Assembly (NCBI RefSeq): GCF_003586305.1
Contig: NZ_QXJI01000001.1
Location: 744,001 to 808,000 of the forward strand
DNA length: 64,000 nt
Origin: Cognatilysobacter tabacisoli
Lineage (GTDB): Bacteria > Pseudomonadota > Gammaproteobacteria > Xanthomonadales > Xanthomonadaceae
Direction of reading: 5' to 3'
How positions within the stretch are numbered: position 1 is the first letter of the stretch; each line of letters begins with the position of its first letter. The notes under the pieces are model-generated. The model searched no databases and was not told where the DNA came from. It saw nothing but the letters and a program-made list of their open reading frames with translations. The translations under genes were made by a program, and so were the position numbers. Of this stretch, positions 34,877-48,124 are shown one piece after another.

Positions 34877-37462
34877 ATGCTCTCCAGCTACCGCCAACAC
34901 GTTGCCGAGCGCGCCGCGCTGGGCATCCCGCCGCTGCCGCTGACCGCACAGCAGACCGCCGAGGTCATCGAGCTGCTGAAGCAGCCGCCGGCGGGCGAGG
35001 AGGGCTTCCTGCTCGACCTGATCACCCATCGCGTACCGGCCGGCGTCGACGACGCCGCCAAGGTCAAGGCCTCGTACCTGGCCGCGGTCGCGTTCGGCAC
35101 CGAAGCGAGCCCGCTGCTGAGCCGCGAGCGCGCGACGGAGCTGCTGGGGACCATGCTCGGCGGCTACAACGTGCACCCGCTGGTCGAACTGCTCGACGAC
35201 GCCGTCGTCGGCGGCATCGCCGCGAACGCCCTGAAGAACACCCTGCTGGTGTTCGACGCTTTCCACGACGTCCAGGAGAAAGCCGAGCGCGGCAACGCCA
35301 ACGCCGAGTCCGTGCTGCGCAGCTGGGCCGAGGCCGAGTGGTTCACCAGCCGCCCGCCGGTGCCGCAGAGCCTCACCGTCACGGTGTTCAAGGTGACCGG
35401 CGAAACCAACACCGACGATCTGTCGCCGGCACCCGACGCGACCACGCGCCCGGACATCCCGCTGCACGCGCTGGCGATGCTGAAGAATGCGCGCGACGGC
35501 ATCGTCCCCGAGGAGGACGGCAAGCGCGGCCCGGTCCGCTTCATCGAATCGCTGAAGGAGCGCGGCCACCTCGTGGCCTACGTCGGCGACGTGGTCGGCA
35601 CGGGCTCGAGCCGCAAGTCGGCGACCAACTCGGTGCTGTGGTTCACCGGCGAGGACATCCCGTACATCCCGAACAAGCGCTTCGGCGGCGTGTGCCTGGG
35701 CTCCAAGATCGCGCCGATCTTCTACAACACGATGGAGGACGCCGGTGCGCTGCCGATCGAACTCGACGTGTCGCAGATGCACATGGGCGACGTGGTCGAG
35801 CTGCGCCCGTACGATGGCAAGGCGCTGAAGAACGGCGAAGTGATCGCCGAGTTCCAGGTCAAGTCGGACGTGCTGTTCGATGAGGTCCGCGCCGGCGGCC
35901 GGATCCCGCTGATCGTCGGCCGCGGCCTGACCGCCAAGGCGCGCGAGGCGCTGGGCCTGCCGCCGTCGACGCTGTTCCGGCTGCCGCAGAACCCGGCCGA
36001 CACCGGCAAGGGGTACTCGCTGGCGCAGAAGATGGTCGGCCGCGCGTGCGGCCTGCCCGAGGGCACCGGCGTGCGCCCGGGCACGTACTGCGAGCCGAAG
36101 ATGACGTCCGTGGGTTCGCAGGACACCACCGGCCCGATGACCCGCGACGAGCTCAAGGACCTGGCCTGCCTGGGCTTCTCGGCCGACCTGGTCATGCAGT
36201 CGTTCTGCCACACCGCGGCGTATCCGAAGCCGGTCGACGTCAAGACCCACCACACGCTGCCGGAATTCATCTCCAACCGCGGCGGCATCTCGCTGCGCCC
36301 GGGCGACGGCGTGATCCACAGCTGGCTCAACCGCATGCTGCTTCCCGACACCGTCGGCACCGGTGGCGACTCGCACACCCGCTTCCCGGTGGGCATCTCG
36401 TTCCCGGCCGGTTCGGGCCTGGTCGCGTTCGCCGCGGCCACCGGCGTGATGCCGCTGGACATGCCGGAATCGGTGCTGGTGCGCTTCAAGGGCGAGATGC
36501 AGCCGGGCGTAACCCTGCGTGACCTGGTCAACGCGATCCCGCTGTACGCGATCAAGTCCGGCCTGTTGACGGTCGCCAAGCAGGGCAAGAAGAACATCTT
36601 CTCTGGCCGCATCCTGGAGATCGAAGGCCTGCCGCAGCTGAAGGTCGAGCAGGCGTTCGAGCTGTCCGACGCCTCGGCCGAGCGCTCCGCGGCCGGCTGC
36701 ACGGTCAAGCTCGACAAGGAGCCGATCGTCGAGTACCTGACCAGCAACATCACGCTGCTGAAGTGGATGATCGCCGAGGGCTATGCCGACGCGCGATCGC
36801 TGTCGCGGCGCATCCGCAAGATGGAGGAGTGGCTGGCCAACCCGCAGCTGCTCGAGGGCGACGCCGACGCCGAGTACGCGGCGGTGATCGAGATCGACCT
36901 CAACGAGATCGTCGAGCCGATCGTCGCGTGCCCGAACGATCCGGATGACGTCAAGACGCTGTCGGACGTCGCCGGCGCGCACATCGACGAAGTGTTCATC
37001 GGCTCGTGCATGACCAATATCGGCCACTTCCGTGCGGCTGCGAAGCTGCTCGAAGGCAAGCGCGACATCCCGACCCGCCTGTGGGTCGCACCGCCGACCA
37101 AGATGGATGCGTCCGAACTGACCAAGGAAGGCCACTACGGCACCTTCGGCACCGCCGGTGCGCGGATGGAAATGCCCGGGTGCTCGCTGTGCATGGGCAA
37201 CCAGGCCCAGGCGCGCGAGGGCGCGACGGTGTTCTCGACGTCGACCCGCAACTTCCCCAATCGCCTCGGCCGCAACACCAACGTGTACCTGGGGTCGGCG
37301 GAACTGGCGGCGATCTGTTCGCGCCTCGGCCGCATCCCGACCCGCGAGGAGTACATGGCGGACATCGGCGTGATCAACACCAACGGCGCGCAGATCTACC
37401 GCTACATGAACTTCGACCAGATCGAGGAGTACCAGCAGGCGGCGGACACCGTCGCGGCCTGA
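34877..37462 (+). CDS. acnB: Aconitate hydratase B
   Basis: The main TCA-cycle aconitase of many proteobacteria. The 861-residue protein begins with the HEAT-like N-terminal domain ([20 protein letters not shown]), then the swivel domain ([29 protein letters not shown]), and the core with cluster ligands in [11 protein letters not shown] and [14 protein letters not shown] chose the ATG at 34877 because homology starts there; the frame stays open far upstream as a shadow of acnA. It is divergent from acnA and ends in a strong terminator. Confidence 0.98.
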   Translation: MLSSYRQHVAERAALGIPPLPLTAQQTAEVIELLKQPPAGEEGFLLDLITHRVPAGVDDAAKVKASYLAAVAFGTEASPLLSRERATELLGTMLGGYNVHPLVELLDDAVVGGIAANALKNTLLVFDAFHDVQEKAERGNANAESVLRSWAEAEWFTSRPPVPQSLTVTVFKVTGETNTDDLSPAPDATTRPDIPLHALAMLKNARDGIVPEEDGKRGPVRFIESLKERGHLVAYVGDVVGTGSSRKSATNSVLWFTGEDIPYIPNKRFGGVCLGSKIAPIFYNTMEDAGALPIELDVSQMHMGDVVELRPYDGKALKNGEVIAEFQVKSDVLFDEVRAGGRIPLIVGRGLTAKAREALGLPPSTLFRLPQNPADTGKGYSLAQKMVGRACGLPEGTGVRPGTYCEPKMTSVGSQDTTGPMTRDELKDLACLGFSADLVMQSFCHTAAYPKPVDVKTHHTLPEFISNRGGISLRPGDGVIHSWLNRMLLPDTVGTGGDSHTRFPVGISFPAGSGLVAFAAATGVMPLDMPESVLVRFKGEMQPGVTLRDLVNAIPLYAIKSGLLTVAKQGKKNIFSGRILEIEGLPQLKVEQAFELSDASAERSAAGCTVKLDKEPIVEYLTSNITLLKWMIAEGYADARSLSRRIRKMEEWLANPQLLEGDADAEYAAVIEIDLNEIVEPIVACPNDPDDVKTLSDVAGAHIDEVFIGSCMTNIGHFRAAAKLLEGKRDIPTRLWVAPPTKMDASELTKEGHYGTFGTAGARMEMPGCSLCMGNQAQAREGATVFSTSTRNFPNRLGRNTNVYLGSAELAAICSRLGRIPTREEYMADIGVINTNGAQIYRYMNFDQIEEYQQAADTVAA

Positions 37463-37481
37463 TCGGGCACCGCGCCGAATG

Positions 37482-37509
37482 AAAACCCCGGCTCCGGCCG
37501 GGGTTTTTT
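37482..37509 (+). terminator. Intrinsic terminator of acnB
   Basis: AAAACCCCGG (37482-37491), a 6-nt loop and CCGGGGTTTT (37498-37507) followed by more T: a classic Rho-independent terminator 20 bp after the acnB stop. Confidence 0.92.
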
Positions 37510-37621
37510 GTGTCCGCGCTCAAGACTTGGCCGGCGCGCCATGCGCCTTTGGTCGAGTGCGTGACCGACCTCTCAGACGCTGCGGCAGCGTCGGCGTCTC
37601 ATCCGCCGCACAGGGGGCACC

Positions 37622-37780
37622 ATGAAAATGCACAGGACCAGCCGGTCGGACCGGCTAGAGCATCTGCTGCGGTGGATGATGGGCGTCGCGCTGGCCGCCG
37701 CGGTCGGCTGGGCGTGGATGGACAACGTGCACGGCACCGCGGGCGGCGCCCCCGGCACCGCGTTCGTTCAGCGCAGCTGA
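37622..37780 (+). CDS. Possible small single-span membrane protein
   Basis: A 52-codon frame beginning [20 protein letters not shown]. It has a basic N-terminus, one predicted membrane helix (about 19-35, Ala/Val/Trp-rich) and a short Gly/Ala-rich tail. An AGGGGG lies 6-7 bp before the ATG, which supports translation. Its last 13 bases overlap the end of the converging hflD gene. No family recognised; too short to be sure it is real. Confidence 0.45.
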   Translation: MKMHRTSRSDRLEHLLRWMMGVALAAAVGWAWMDNVHGTAGGAPGTAFVQRS

Positions 37781-38397
37781 TCCTCGATCGCCGCGAGCAT
37801 CTGCCGGCGGCGCAGCAGGAAATCCCACAGGCTGCCGCCGAGCTGGCGCCACAGCACGGCCGAGCGCACCGCGGACAGCAGCACCGCGCGCACTTCGGCG
37901 ACGACCTGGGCCTGTCCGAGGTAGTGCGGATTGCCCTGAACCAGCACGCGCGGCCGTAGGTGGCTCAGCGATTCGGAATACAGCGCGCCGAGCGCGGACA
38001 GGACGTCGGGGTGGGTGCTGCCGAGCCGCTCCGCGACCGGCGCCTGCGCTTCGATGCCGGCGCGCACGTGCGCGGACATCTCGTCGTCGCGAACGAAGCG
38101 GCGCTCCAGCTGCACGACCGCCAGCGCCAGACGGGGCAGCTGCTCGTCCTTGGCCTGGCTGGTGAAGTAGTCGCGCAGCAGCGTCAGGCCGGGCCGCAGC
38201 GAGCCGGGGCTGCCGTACACCTCGGCGGCGCTGGCGGCCTCGATGCGGAACACCGAGTCGATGCAGGCCTTCAGCATCTCTTCGTTGGCCTGGCCGGTGT
38301 CGGCCAGGCGGCGGACCTGCGCGAGCGCCTGGGCGAGGCCGGCGAGGGCGAGCACCCGCCCGTGCATCGGATCGGCGGTGTTGGAGCGTTCGGTCAT
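37768..38397 (-). CDS. hflD: High-frequency lysogenization protein HflD homolog (DUF489)
   Basis: A 209-residue all-helical protein of the HflD/YcfC family, which is peripheral to the membrane and in E. coli modulates phage lambda CII. Its general role is unclear but it is regularly encoded next to mnmA. Family-like segments are [46 protein letters not shown] and IEGDPHYL-type QGNPHYLGQ (quoted in part). Its ATG overlaps the mnmA stop (ATGA), so the two are co-translated at the end of a four-gene operon. Confidence 0.9.
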   Translation of the reverse strand: MTERSNTADPMHGRVLALAGLAQALAQVRRLADTGQANEEMLKACIDSVFRIEAASAAEVYGSPGSLRPGLTLLRDYFTSQAKDEQLPRLALAVVQLERRFVRDDEMSAHVRAGIEAQAPVAERLGSTHPDVLSALGALYSESLSHLRPRVLVQGNPHYLGQAQVVAEVRAVLLSAVRSAVLWRQLGGSLWDFLLRRRQMLAAIEDQLR

Positions 38398-39512
38398 GCG
38401 GCGTGGGCCCGGTGGCGTCGTTCGAGGGGGGCGTCGGTGGACGCGATCACCGCGCCACCCAGGCAGGTGTCGCCGTCATACAGCACCAGCGATTGCCCTG
38501 GCGTGACCGCGCGCTGGTCGCGTCCGAACGCGACCGACAGCGAACCGTCGTCGCGGACCTCGACCTCGCACGGTTCGTCGGGCTGGCGGTAGCGGGTCTG
38601 CGCGGTGCAGCTGAAACGCGCGGCCGGCGGCCCGCCGGCGATCCAGTGCGCGCCTTCCGACCACAGGCAGCGCGACTGCAGCCACGGCGTGTCGACGCCC
38701 TGGTCGACATACAGCACGTTGCCGGCGACGTCCTTGCCGACCACGTACCACGGCGCGGCATCGAAGCCCCGCACGCCGCCGATCTGCAGGCCTTCCCGCT
38801 GTCCGAGGGTGAAGTAGAAGACACCGGGATGCTCGCCGACCACGCGCCCGTCGGGGGTGCGGATCTCGCCGCTGCGCGCGGGCAGGTACCGACCGAGGAA
38901 CTCGCGGAAGTCGCGCTCGCCGATGAAGCAGATGCCGGTGGAATCCTTCTTGGCCGCCGTCGGCAGCCCGGCGTCGGCGGCGATCCGCCGGACCTGCGAC
39001 TTGGCCAGTTCGCCGAGCGGGAAGCGCGTCGCCGCCAGCTGCTGCTGCCCGAGCTGGTGCAGGAAGTAGCTCTGGTCCTTGCTGCGGTCGGCTGCGCGCA
39101 GCAGGCGCACGCGATTGCCGTCGCGTGCGACGCGCGCGTAGTGGCCGGTCGCGATGAACTCCGCGCCGATGCCGTGCGCGGCGTCGAGGAAGTGCTTGAA
39201 CTTGATCTCGCGGTTGCACAGGACGTCGGGATTCGGCGTGCGCCCGGCCGCGTACTCGGCGAGGAAGTGCTCGAACACGCCGGCCCAGTATTCGCTGGAG
39301 AAGTCACGGAAGTGGATCGGAATGCCCAGGCGCCCGCAGACCGCCACCGCGTCGCGGCGGTCATCTTCGGCACGGCAGTCGCCGCTGCCGTCGTCGGCCC
39401 AGTTCTGCATGAACAGTCCGGCCAGCGGCTCGCAGGCGTCGCGCAGCAGCAGTGCCGCCACCGACGAGTCCACGCCGCCGGACACGCCGACCACGGTGCG
39501 CGGGGCGCTCAT
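38394..39512 (-). CDS. mnmA: tRNA-specific 2-thiouridylase MnmA
   Basis: MnmA makes the s2U modification at wobble uridine 34 of Lys, Glu and Gln tRNAs. The 372-residue protein has the PP-loop [16 protein letters not shown] at the N-terminus, the catalytic Cys99 in [12 protein letters not shown] and the persulfide-forming Cys195 in [10 protein letters not shown]. The ATG at 39512 was chosen because [13 protein letters not shown] is the normal start. It overlaps the Nudix gene upstream and hflD downstream by four bases at each junction. Confidence 0.97.
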   Translation of the reverse strand: MSAPRTVVGVSGGVDSSVAALLLRDACEPLAGLFMQNWADDGSGDCRAEDDRRDAVAVCGRLGIPIHFRDFSSEYWAGVFEHFLAEYAAGRTPNPDVLCNREIKFKHFLDAAHGIGAEFIATGHYARVARDGNRVRLLRAADRSKDQSYFLHQLGQQQLAATRFPLGELAKSQVRRIAADAGLPTAAKKDSTGICFIGERDFREFLGRYLPARSGEIRTPDGRVVGEHPGVFYFTLGQREGLQIGGVRGFDAAPWYVVGKDVAGNVLYVDQGVDTPWLQSRCLWSEGAHWIAGGPPAARFSCTAQTRYRQPDEPCEVEVRDDGSLSVAFGRDQRAVTPGQSLVLYDGDTCLGGAVIASTDAPLERRHRAHAA

Positions 39513-39988
39513 GCCAGGTGCTGGGCGAGCTGCAGCGGGTGGCGGCTGCCGGCCAGGAAGTCCGACACGGCGCGCCACACCAGCGGGCTGCGGTGGCGTG
39601 CGACATCGGCCTGCAGTTCGCCCGGGGTCATCCACACGGCGCGAACGATGCCGTCGTCGAGCGGCTGCGACGGGTCATGCTTTACCGGCTCGGCGCAGAA
39701 CGCGAACCGCAGGTAGTGGCGTCCGCCGGTGCCGTCGGCCTGCAACGGTGCTTTCCACTGGTAGGCACCGACGAACCCGGTCAGGCGCACGTCCCAGCCG
39801 GTTTCCTCGCGGGTTTCGCGCAGGGCCGCGTCGACCAGGCTCTCGTCCGGCTCCAGGTGCCCGGCCGGCTGGTTCAGCACCAGTCGTCCGCCGGCGCTTT
39901 CCTCGACCATCAGCAGCCGTCCGTCGGCGACGACGATCGTCGCCACGGTCACATCCGGTTGCCAGAACTGGCCCTGCCGATAGCTCAC
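39509..39988 (-). CDS. Nudix hydrolase (NudJ-like)
   Basis: A 159-residue Nudix hydrolase with the full box in [23 protein letters not shown] (quoted in part; consensus G-x5-E-x7-REUXEE-x-G). NudJ-type phosphatases upstream of mnmA act on thiamine pyrimidine pyrophosphates and nucleotides in E. coli, so this is a reasonable but untested guess. The start is GTG at 39988, directly abutting the stop of the exported-protein gene upstream, and its stop overlaps the mnmA start. Confidence 0.92.
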   Translation of the reverse strand: MSYRQGQFWQPDVTVATIVVADGRLLMVEESAGGRLVLNQPAGHLEPDESLVDAALRETREETGWDVRLTGFVGAYQWKAPLQADGTGGRHYLRFAFCAEPVKHDPSQPLDDGIVRAVWMTPGELQADVARHRSPLVWRAVSDFLAGSRHPLQLAQHLA

Positions 39989-40471
39989 TTACAGATCGTC
40001 CCGGTCGCCGGAAAGCTTGATTTCCATGTCGTCGGCGGTCTCGGCGGCGATGTCCATCGCCGATTCGAGCGCGGTGGCGTCGAGGCTGTCGGGCAGCTTG
40101 ATGACGAAGTACAGCGCGTCCCCGTTGATCTCCCAGCTGCCCAGCTTGTTCTTGCGGCTCTCGGCCAGAAGCTCCAGCGCCTTGGCGCCATTGATCCCGT
40201 CCTTGCCGATGCGCGCCGCCGGCGCGAACACCTCGCGGACCTTGAAGCCGCCGACACTTTCGGTCGAGCCGGACACGAAGACCAGCTGCGAGCGGCCTTC
40301 GGCCTCGTAGTTGTAGGTGACCTTGTAGTCGCCGTCGTCGTCGACGACGTACTTGACCCCGCGCGCGTCCAGGCGAGCCTCGACCGAGGCGTCGGCCGCG
40401 TGGGCGGCGGGTGCGAGCAGCGCGCAGGCAAGCAGGAACAGCAGCGGTGACGCGATCGGGGCAGGGCGCAT
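39989..40471 (-). CDS. Exported protein, YbjN/sensory-regulator-like fold possible
   Basis: A 160-residue protein with a Sec signal peptide (about 1-25, ending AAHAA). The mature part starts with SVEARLDARGVKYVVDDDGDYKVTY (in part) and has an alternating beta-alpha pattern with QLVFVSGS and LYFVIKLPDSLD, reminiscent of YbjN/type III chaperone-like folds. No enzymatic motif is visible. It is the first gene of a minus-strand operon with the Nudix gene, mnmA and hflD, and is divergent from clpS. Confidence 0.7.
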   Translation of the reverse strand: MRPAPIASPLLFLLACALLAPAAHAADASVEARLDARGVKYVVDDDGDYKVTYNYEAEGRSQLVFVSGSTESVGGFKVREVFAPAARIGKDGINGAKALELLAESRKNKLGSWEINGDALYFVIKLPDSLDATALESAMDIAAETADDMEIKLSGDRDDL

Positions 40472-40605
40472 GGAGGCCTCGGAAGTGGATGGGTTGCCGC
40501 ACGTTCATTCTGGAGCGCGGCGGGCAGGACGTCCATGCAATGCAGGCAGGGCCGCGCCGCGGGTGCGTCTGGCCGACGACGATCCAGCGCGTGCACCGCT
40601 GAAAG

Positions 40606-40611
40606 TACAAT
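40606..40611 (+). promoter_or_regulatory. Putative clpS -10 element (leaderless start)
   Basis: TACAAT ends 6 bp before the clpS ATG at 40618, the same spacing as at rpfD and dapB. No Shine-Dalgarno sequence fits in the gap. Confidence 0.4.
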
Positions 40612-40617
40612 GGCCCG

Positions 40618-40938
40618 ATGGCCTCCAACCCCGAATCCGACCACCAGCACGGCGTCGCCGTACAGACCGGCACGCCCGAAGTCGCGCGGCCGCCGCTGTA
40701 CTCGGTGATGCTGCTCAACGACGACTACACGCCCATGGACTTCGTGGTGGAAGTGCTGATGCGCTTCTTCCCGATGAGCGCCGAGAAGGCGACCCAGATC
40801 ATGCTGCACGTCCACACCCGGGGCCGGGGGGTGTGCGGGGTCTACACCCGGGAAGTCGCTGAATCCAAGGTGGCCCAGGTGAACGAATACTCAAGGCTCA
40901 ACCAGCATCCCTTGCTGTGCACGATGGAAAAGGCCTAA
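40618..40938 (+). CDS. clpS: ATP-dependent Clp protease adaptor ClpS
   Basis: ClpS delivers N-degron substrates to ClpAP. The 106-residue protein has a flexible N-terminus followed by the family core [24 protein letters not shown], the hydrophobic-pocket helix around [25 protein letters not shown] and the tail [10 protein letters not shown] (each quoted in part). Its partner clpA follows. It is divergent from the exported-protein/Nudix operon. Confidence 0.97.
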   Translation: MASNPESDHQHGVAVQTGTPEVARPPLYSVMLLNDDYTPMDFVVEVLMRFFPMSAEKATQIMLHVHTRGRGVCGVYTREVAESKVAQVNEYSRLNQHPLLCTMEKA

Positions 40939-40947
40939 TAGTCCGGC

Positions 40948-40961
40948 GTAGGACGTCCTAC
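40948..40961. repeat. 14-bp perfect palindrome between clpS and clpA
   Basis: GTAGGACGTCCTAC is a perfect palindrome starting 10 bp after the clpS stop and 132 bp before clpA. It may be an operator or part of a 3'-end structure. Confidence 0.5.
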
Positions 40962-41093
40962 TCGGCGAGGGGGTGGAACCCGACCCGACCGGGGCGGTCC
41001 AACCCGCATGATCGGCCTGCACGGGACTTGCATGGAAAAGGCCAGGCACGTCCCCATCTAGGACAGCAGTCGCTTTCCGGAGGCTTCCGCCCC

Positions 41094-43373
<2,280 letters not shown>

Positions 43374-43394
43374 CCGGTCCTCCAAGCGGACACA

Positions 43395-43422
43395 GAAAAA
43401 GGCGGTCCAGGCCGCCTTTTTC
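43395..43422. terminator. Bidirectional terminator between clpA and infA
   Basis: GAAAAAGGCGG (43395-43405), a 6-nt loop and CCGCCTTTTTC (43412-43422): an 11-bp stem with A and T tracts on either side, usable in both directions. Confidence 0.9.
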
Positions 43423-43470
43423 TTTCAATTACTTACCGATACTTCGTGAAGCAGTGCGCGAAAGCGCCGA

Positions 43471-43689
43471 TTACTTCATCCGGTAGGTGATACGGCCCTT
43501 CGTCAGGTCGTATGGGGTCATTTCGACCTTGACCTTGTCGCCGGTGAGGATGCGGATGTAGTTCTTGCGCATGCGGCCGGAGATGTGGGCAATGATCTCG
43601 TGCCCGTTTTCGAGGCGTACCCGGAACATGGTGTTCGGAAGGGTTTCCGCCACCGTGCCCTCGAATTCGATCACGTCGTCTTTTGCCAT
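43471..43689 (-). CDS. infA: Translation initiation factor IF-1
   Basis: IF-1 binds the ribosomal A site during initiation. The 72-residue protein starts [19 protein letters not shown] and ends [14 protein letters not shown], near-identical to other IF-1 proteins and exactly the normal length; it is a single S1/OB fold. The open frame continues upstream to 43890 but the extra sequence is a shadow of aat. It lies 107 bp downstream of aat on the same strand and probably has its own promoter. Confidence 0.98.
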   Translation of the reverse strand: MAKDDVIEFEGTVAETLPNTMFRVRLENGHEIIAHISGRMRKNYIRILTGDKVKVEMTPYDLTKGRITYRMK

Positions 43690-43796
43690 GTGGTCCTTGG
43701 TAATGCTTGTCGCGGTATGCGGACCGTTCGGGCCCGCGAAGCCGCGCATTCTGCCACGCGCGGGGCACCGAGGGCAAAGGCGATCCCGCCGGGGGT

Positions 43797-44552
43797 TCAG
43801 CCCGACGGGTGGACCGCGGCGGACGCCAGCGCCCGCGCCGCGCGTTCGCCGAAGCGATCGGTCCACGGACCCGGTGGCCCGTCCGCGCAAACCAGGGGGG
43901 CGATCGCCTGCTGGAAGCGGCTTCTCGGCCAGAGCTCGACCCCGAGTCGCTGGAGGTGGTCGTTGTCGACCTGGGCGTCGAGCAGCGGCCAGCCCCAGTC
44001 GTGGAGCGCCCGAGCCAGGCTGGCCAGCGCGACCTTAGACGCCCCGGATTCGGCACTGAACATGCTTTCGCCGAAGAACATGCGGCCGACGGCCATCCCG
44101 TACAGCCCGCCCACCAGCCGCTCACCGTCGTAGACCTCCACCGAATGCGCGTGGCCGAGGCGGTGCATGTCGGCGTACGCCTCGCGCATGTCGCCGGTGA
44201 TCCAGGTGCCGCGCTGGCCGCGACGAGGGATTGCGGCGCACGCCGCCAGCACCGCGTCGAACGCGGTGTCGGCTCGCACGGTCCAGCCGCAGTCGCGCAG
44301 GCTGCGACGGAAGCGCCGCGTCAGGTGGACGCGGTCGGTGCGGAACACGGCACGCGGGTCGGGGCTCCACCACAGGATCGGCTGGCCGCTCGAGTACCAC
44401 GGGAAAATGCCGCGGCGGTAGGCGTTGAGCAGGCGGGCGGGGGACAGGTCGCCCCCGAAGGCGAGCAGTCCGTCCGGCTCGCGCAGCGCGCCCGCCGGAT
44501 CGGGAAAGGGCGCGTCAGGATCCGACGGGAGGACGGGCAGGCGAAGCGGCAT
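43797..44552 (-). CDS. aat: Leucyl/phenylalanyl-tRNA--protein transferase
   Basis: Aat attaches Leu or Phe to proteins with N-terminal Arg or Lys, creating N-degrons that ClpS recognises; clpS-clpA lie only 0.5-3 kb away. The 251-residue product has the motifs [26 protein letters not shown] (in part), [24 protein letters not shown] and [11 protein letters not shown]. The ATG at 44552 is chosen from homology. The upstream GNAT gene overlaps it by 38 bp. Confidence 0.96.
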   Translation of the reverse strand: MPLRLPVLPSDPDAPFPDPAGALREPDGLLAFGGDLSPARLLNAYRRGIFPWYSSGQPILWWSPDPRAVFRTDRVHLTRRFRRSLRDCGWTVRADTAFDAVLAACAAIPRRGQRGTWITGDMREAYADMHRLGHAHSVEVYDGERLVGGLYGMAVGRMFFGESMFSAESGASKVALASLARALHDWGWPLLDAQVDNDHLQRLGVELWPRSRFQQAIAPLVCADGPPGPWTDRFGERAARALASAAVHPSG

Positions 44553-45717
44553 CGGCCGGATGATCGCCCGCGAGCGCGTCGGCCGTCGACTTGAAGGGTG
44601 AGTGCGTTGCCAGCCGATCCCGGTGCCGCCGGACCGCCGCGCGCTCTTCGGCGCACCAGTGGCGCAGGGCGTCACGGAACGCCGGCTCCCCGATCCAGTG
44701 CCGGCTGCGCACCGTCGTCGGCAGGAAGCCACGCGCCAGCTTGTGCTCGCCCTGCGCCCCGGGCTCGAAATGCGTGAGGCCCTCGCGCAGGCAGTAGTCG
44801 ATGCCCTGGTAGTAGCAGGTCTCGAAATGCAGGCCGGGCAGCGTGACGTCGCTGCCCCAGTAGCGCCCGTACAGCGTGTCCCGCCCCCGCAGGCAGAGCG
44901 CGCCGGCGATCGGCTCCCCGTCGACCTCGGCCAGCAGGATCACCAGCGCGCGCGGCATCGCCTGCGCCAGGTGCTGCAGGAACGCGAAGGTGATGGCCGG
45001 GTGGTTGCCGTACTCGGCGAAGGTCTGCAGGTAGAAGCGGTGCATCGCCGCGAGGTCCGACTCGCTTGCGTCAGTCCCATGGACGGCGCGAAACCGGACG
45101 CCGGCGCGCGCGACCCGGGCACGTTCCTGCCGGATGTTCTTGCGGTGCTTGTGGTCCATCGCCGCGAGGAACGCATCGAAGTCGCGCCAGCCGGCCGCGT
45201 TGTGCCAGTGGTACTGGATGTCCTCGCGCGCAAGCCATTCGGGCCCGAACGCCGCGTCCTCGTCCGCGCGGTGGAAGTTGACGTGCGCCGAAGACCAGCC
45301 GTCGCGGGCGGTCTGCAGCGCCATCGCATCGAGCAGGGCGCGTCGGCCGGCCTCGTCGCGCGCGAGCAGGCGCGGGCCGGTGACCGGGGAATACGGCACC
45401 GCGCACAGCCACTTCGGAAAGTAGTCGAGGCCGTGCCGGGCGAAGGCATGCGCCCACGCGTGGTCGAACACGAACTCGCCGTGCGAGTTTTCCTTGGCGT
45501 AGCCGGGCGCCGCGGCGACCAGTTCGTCGCCGTTCCACAGCGTCAGGTGACGCGGCGTCCAGCCCCACTGCGCGCGCAGGCACCCGTGCTGCTCCATGCC
45601 GGCGAGAAACGCGTGGGCAACGAACGGGTTGGCACCATCGTGCAGCGCATCCCACTGCGCGGGGGTCACTTCGGCGAGGTCCGAAAGCAATCGGACCTCG
45701 GGCACGCCCGGTCTCAT
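44515..45717 (-). CDS. GNAT-superfamily N-acetyltransferase (DUF482/COG3146-like)
   Basis: A 400-residue cytoplasmic protein of the family once called DUF482, in which two GNAT-like domains occur, related to peptidoglycan-bridge aminoacyltransferases. Segments include NPFVAHAFLAGMEQHGCL, a central KHRKNIRQERARV stretch and the acetyl-CoA-type GALCLRGRDTLYGRYWGS motif, followed by HFETCYYQGIDYCL. The substrate is unknown. It lies between trxB (25 bp upstream) and aat (38-bp overlap) in one operon. Confidence 0.85.
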   Translation of the reverse strand: MRPGVPEVRLLSDLAEVTPAQWDALHDGANPFVAHAFLAGMEQHGCLRAQWGWTPRHLTLWNGDELVAAAPGYAKENSHGEFVFDHAWAHAFARHGLDYFPKWLCAVPYSPVTGPRLLARDEAGRRALLDAMALQTARDGWSSAHVNFHRADEDAAFGPEWLAREDIQYHWHNAAGWRDFDAFLAAMDHKHRKNIRQERARVARAGVRFRAVHGTDASESDLAAMHRFYLQTFAEYGNHPAITFAFLQHLAQAMPRALVILLAEVDGEPIAGALCLRGRDTLYGRYWGSDVTLPGLHFETCYYQGIDYCLREGLTHFEPGAQGEHKLARGFLPTTVRSRHWIGEPAFRDALRHWCAEERAAVRRHRDRLATHSPFKSTADALAGDHPADAASPARPPVGS

Positions 45718-45742
45718 CCCGACGTCGCGCCCGCGGCCGGCA

Positions 45743-46792
<1,050 letters not shown>

Positions 46793-46921
46793 TCATAGCT
46801 TGGCGGCGGCGTCCCGGCAAAACAAGGCGCGTCGCGGTCGACACTGTTCCGTGCGGCCGCATGCGTCGTGGCCCCCACGCCCACGGCAGTCGAACCAGCT
46901 TCATCGAACCAGACCCGCTGC

Positions 46922-46943
46922 GCCGCTGACGCGGCTTTTTTTT
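46922..46943 (+). terminator. Terminator-like hairpin with T8 tract in the ald leader
   Basis: GCCGC-TGAC-GCGGC followed by eight T lies only 22 bp before the ald ATG. It could attenuate ald or end a short RNA made from the TATAAT promoter at 46700. The stem is short (5 bp), but the T tract is the longest in the intergenic regions examined. Confidence 0.5.
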
Positions 46944-46965
46944 CGGGTCGCTACGGAGAACGGCA

Positions 46966-48036
46966 ATGCGTATCGGTGTACCGAAGGAAACCAAGACCCT
47001 CGAGGGGCGCGTCGCGCTCGTTCCCGCCGCCGCTGGCGACCTGGTCAAGCGCGGCCACGAGGTCTGGATCGAGCAGGGCGCCGGACTGAAGTCCGGTTTC
47101 AAGGACGAGCAGTACACCCAGCTCGGCGTCAAGATCGCGCCCGACGCCGCCGCGCTGTACGAGAAGGGCGAGCTGATCGTCAAGGTCAAGGAGCCGATCG
47201 CCGGCGACCTCCAGCACCTGCGCCGCGACCACCTGCTGTTCTGCTACCTGCACCTGGCCGCCGAGCCGGTGCTGACGAAGCAGCTGCTCGACATCGGCCT
47301 GACCGGCGTCGCGTTCGAGACGGTCGAGCTGCCCAACGGCGACCTGCCGCTGCTGGCGCCGATGTCGATCATCGCCGGCAAGATTGGCGTGCAGGTCGGC
47401 ACCCACCTGCTGCACCAGCCCATGGGCGGCAAGGGCAAGCTGCTTGGCGGCCTGCCGTCGACCGAGCGCGGCAAGGTCGTGGTGTTCGGCGCCGGCCAGG
47501 CCGGTGGCGCGTCGGCGGCGCTCGCGGCGTCCGGCGGCTCGAACGTCACCGTGTTCGAGATGCGCCAGGACCGCATGGACCAGATGATGCGGCTCGGCAA
47601 CAACGTCACCACCTTGTACCCGTACGTCGACGTGGTCGCGCGCGAAGTCGCCTCGGCCGACCTCGTCATCGGCGCGGTGCTCGTGACCGGCGCCCGCGCA
47701 CCGCACGTGCTGACCCGCGAGATGCTCAAGGGCATGGAGGACGGCAGCGTCGTCGTCGACATCTCGATCGACCAGGGCGGCTGCTTCGAGACCTCGCGTC
47801 CGACCACCTGGAAGGAGCCGACCTACGTCGAAGAGGGCGTGACCCACTTCTGCGTGACCAACATGCCCGGCGCCGTGCCGCAGACCTCGTCGCAGGCGAT
47901 CTGCGCGGCGATCCTGCCGTGGGTGAACAAGCTCGCGTCGGGCGACCAGTGGCGCCAGAACCAAGCGCTGCTGCGCGGCATCAACGTCGAGGGCGGCCAG
48001 CTGGTCCACCCGGCGCTGCAGGGCATGGCGCTCTGA
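46966..48036 (+). CDS. ald: Alanine dehydrogenase
   Basis: Ald catalyses NAD-dependent interconversion of L-alanine and pyruvate plus ammonia. The 356-residue protein opens MRIGVPKETKTLEGRVALVP and has the substrate-site Lys in VKVKEPIAGD, the His in LLFCYLHLAAEP, the Rossmann loop VVVFGAGQAGGASAALA and the VDISIDQGGCFETSRPT signature (in part). It is slightly shorter than the usual ~370 residues. GGAGA precedes the ATG. A hairpin follows the stop and separates it from ftsK. Confidence 0.96.
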   Translation: MRIGVPKETKTLEGRVALVPAAAGDLVKRGHEVWIEQGAGLKSGFKDEQYTQLGVKIAPDAAALYEKGELIVKVKEPIAGDLQHLRRDHLLFCYLHLAAEPVLTKQLLDIGLTGVAFETVELPNGDLPLLAPMSIIAGKIGVQVGTHLLHQPMGGKGKLLGGLPSTERGKVVVFGAGQAGGASAALAASGGSNVTVFEMRQDRMDQMMRLGNNVTTLYPYVDVVAREVASADLVIGAVLVTGARAPHVLTREMLKGMEDGSVVVDISIDQGGCFETSRPTTWKEPTYVEEGVTHFCVTNMPGAVPQTSSQAICAAILPWVNKLASGDQWRQNQALLRGINVEGGQLVHPALQGMAL

Positions 48037-48047
48037 CGAGCCGGGCC

Positions 48048-48079
48048 GCGGAAACCCTGTCAGAGGGCAGGGTTTCTGC
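48048..48079 (+). terminator. Terminator-like hairpin between ald and ftsK
   Basis: GAAACCCTG (48051-48059) pairs with CAGGGTTTC (48068-48076), extended by three more pairs at the base (one G-U), with an 8-nt loop. It is followed by GTATATTC, a weak T-rich stretch. Confidence 0.7.
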
Positions 48080-48124
48080 GTATATTCAACGACTAACAGA
48101 AGGTAGCTGAGGCAGAACGTCACA

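Noticed and set aside
46861-46929. A 22-codon leader peptide in front of ald ending in the hairpin loop.
   Set aside because: It has no run of Ala or other regulatory codons and no good Shine-Dalgarno sequence; the stop in the loop may be chance. Kept only as a note in the ald leader finding.
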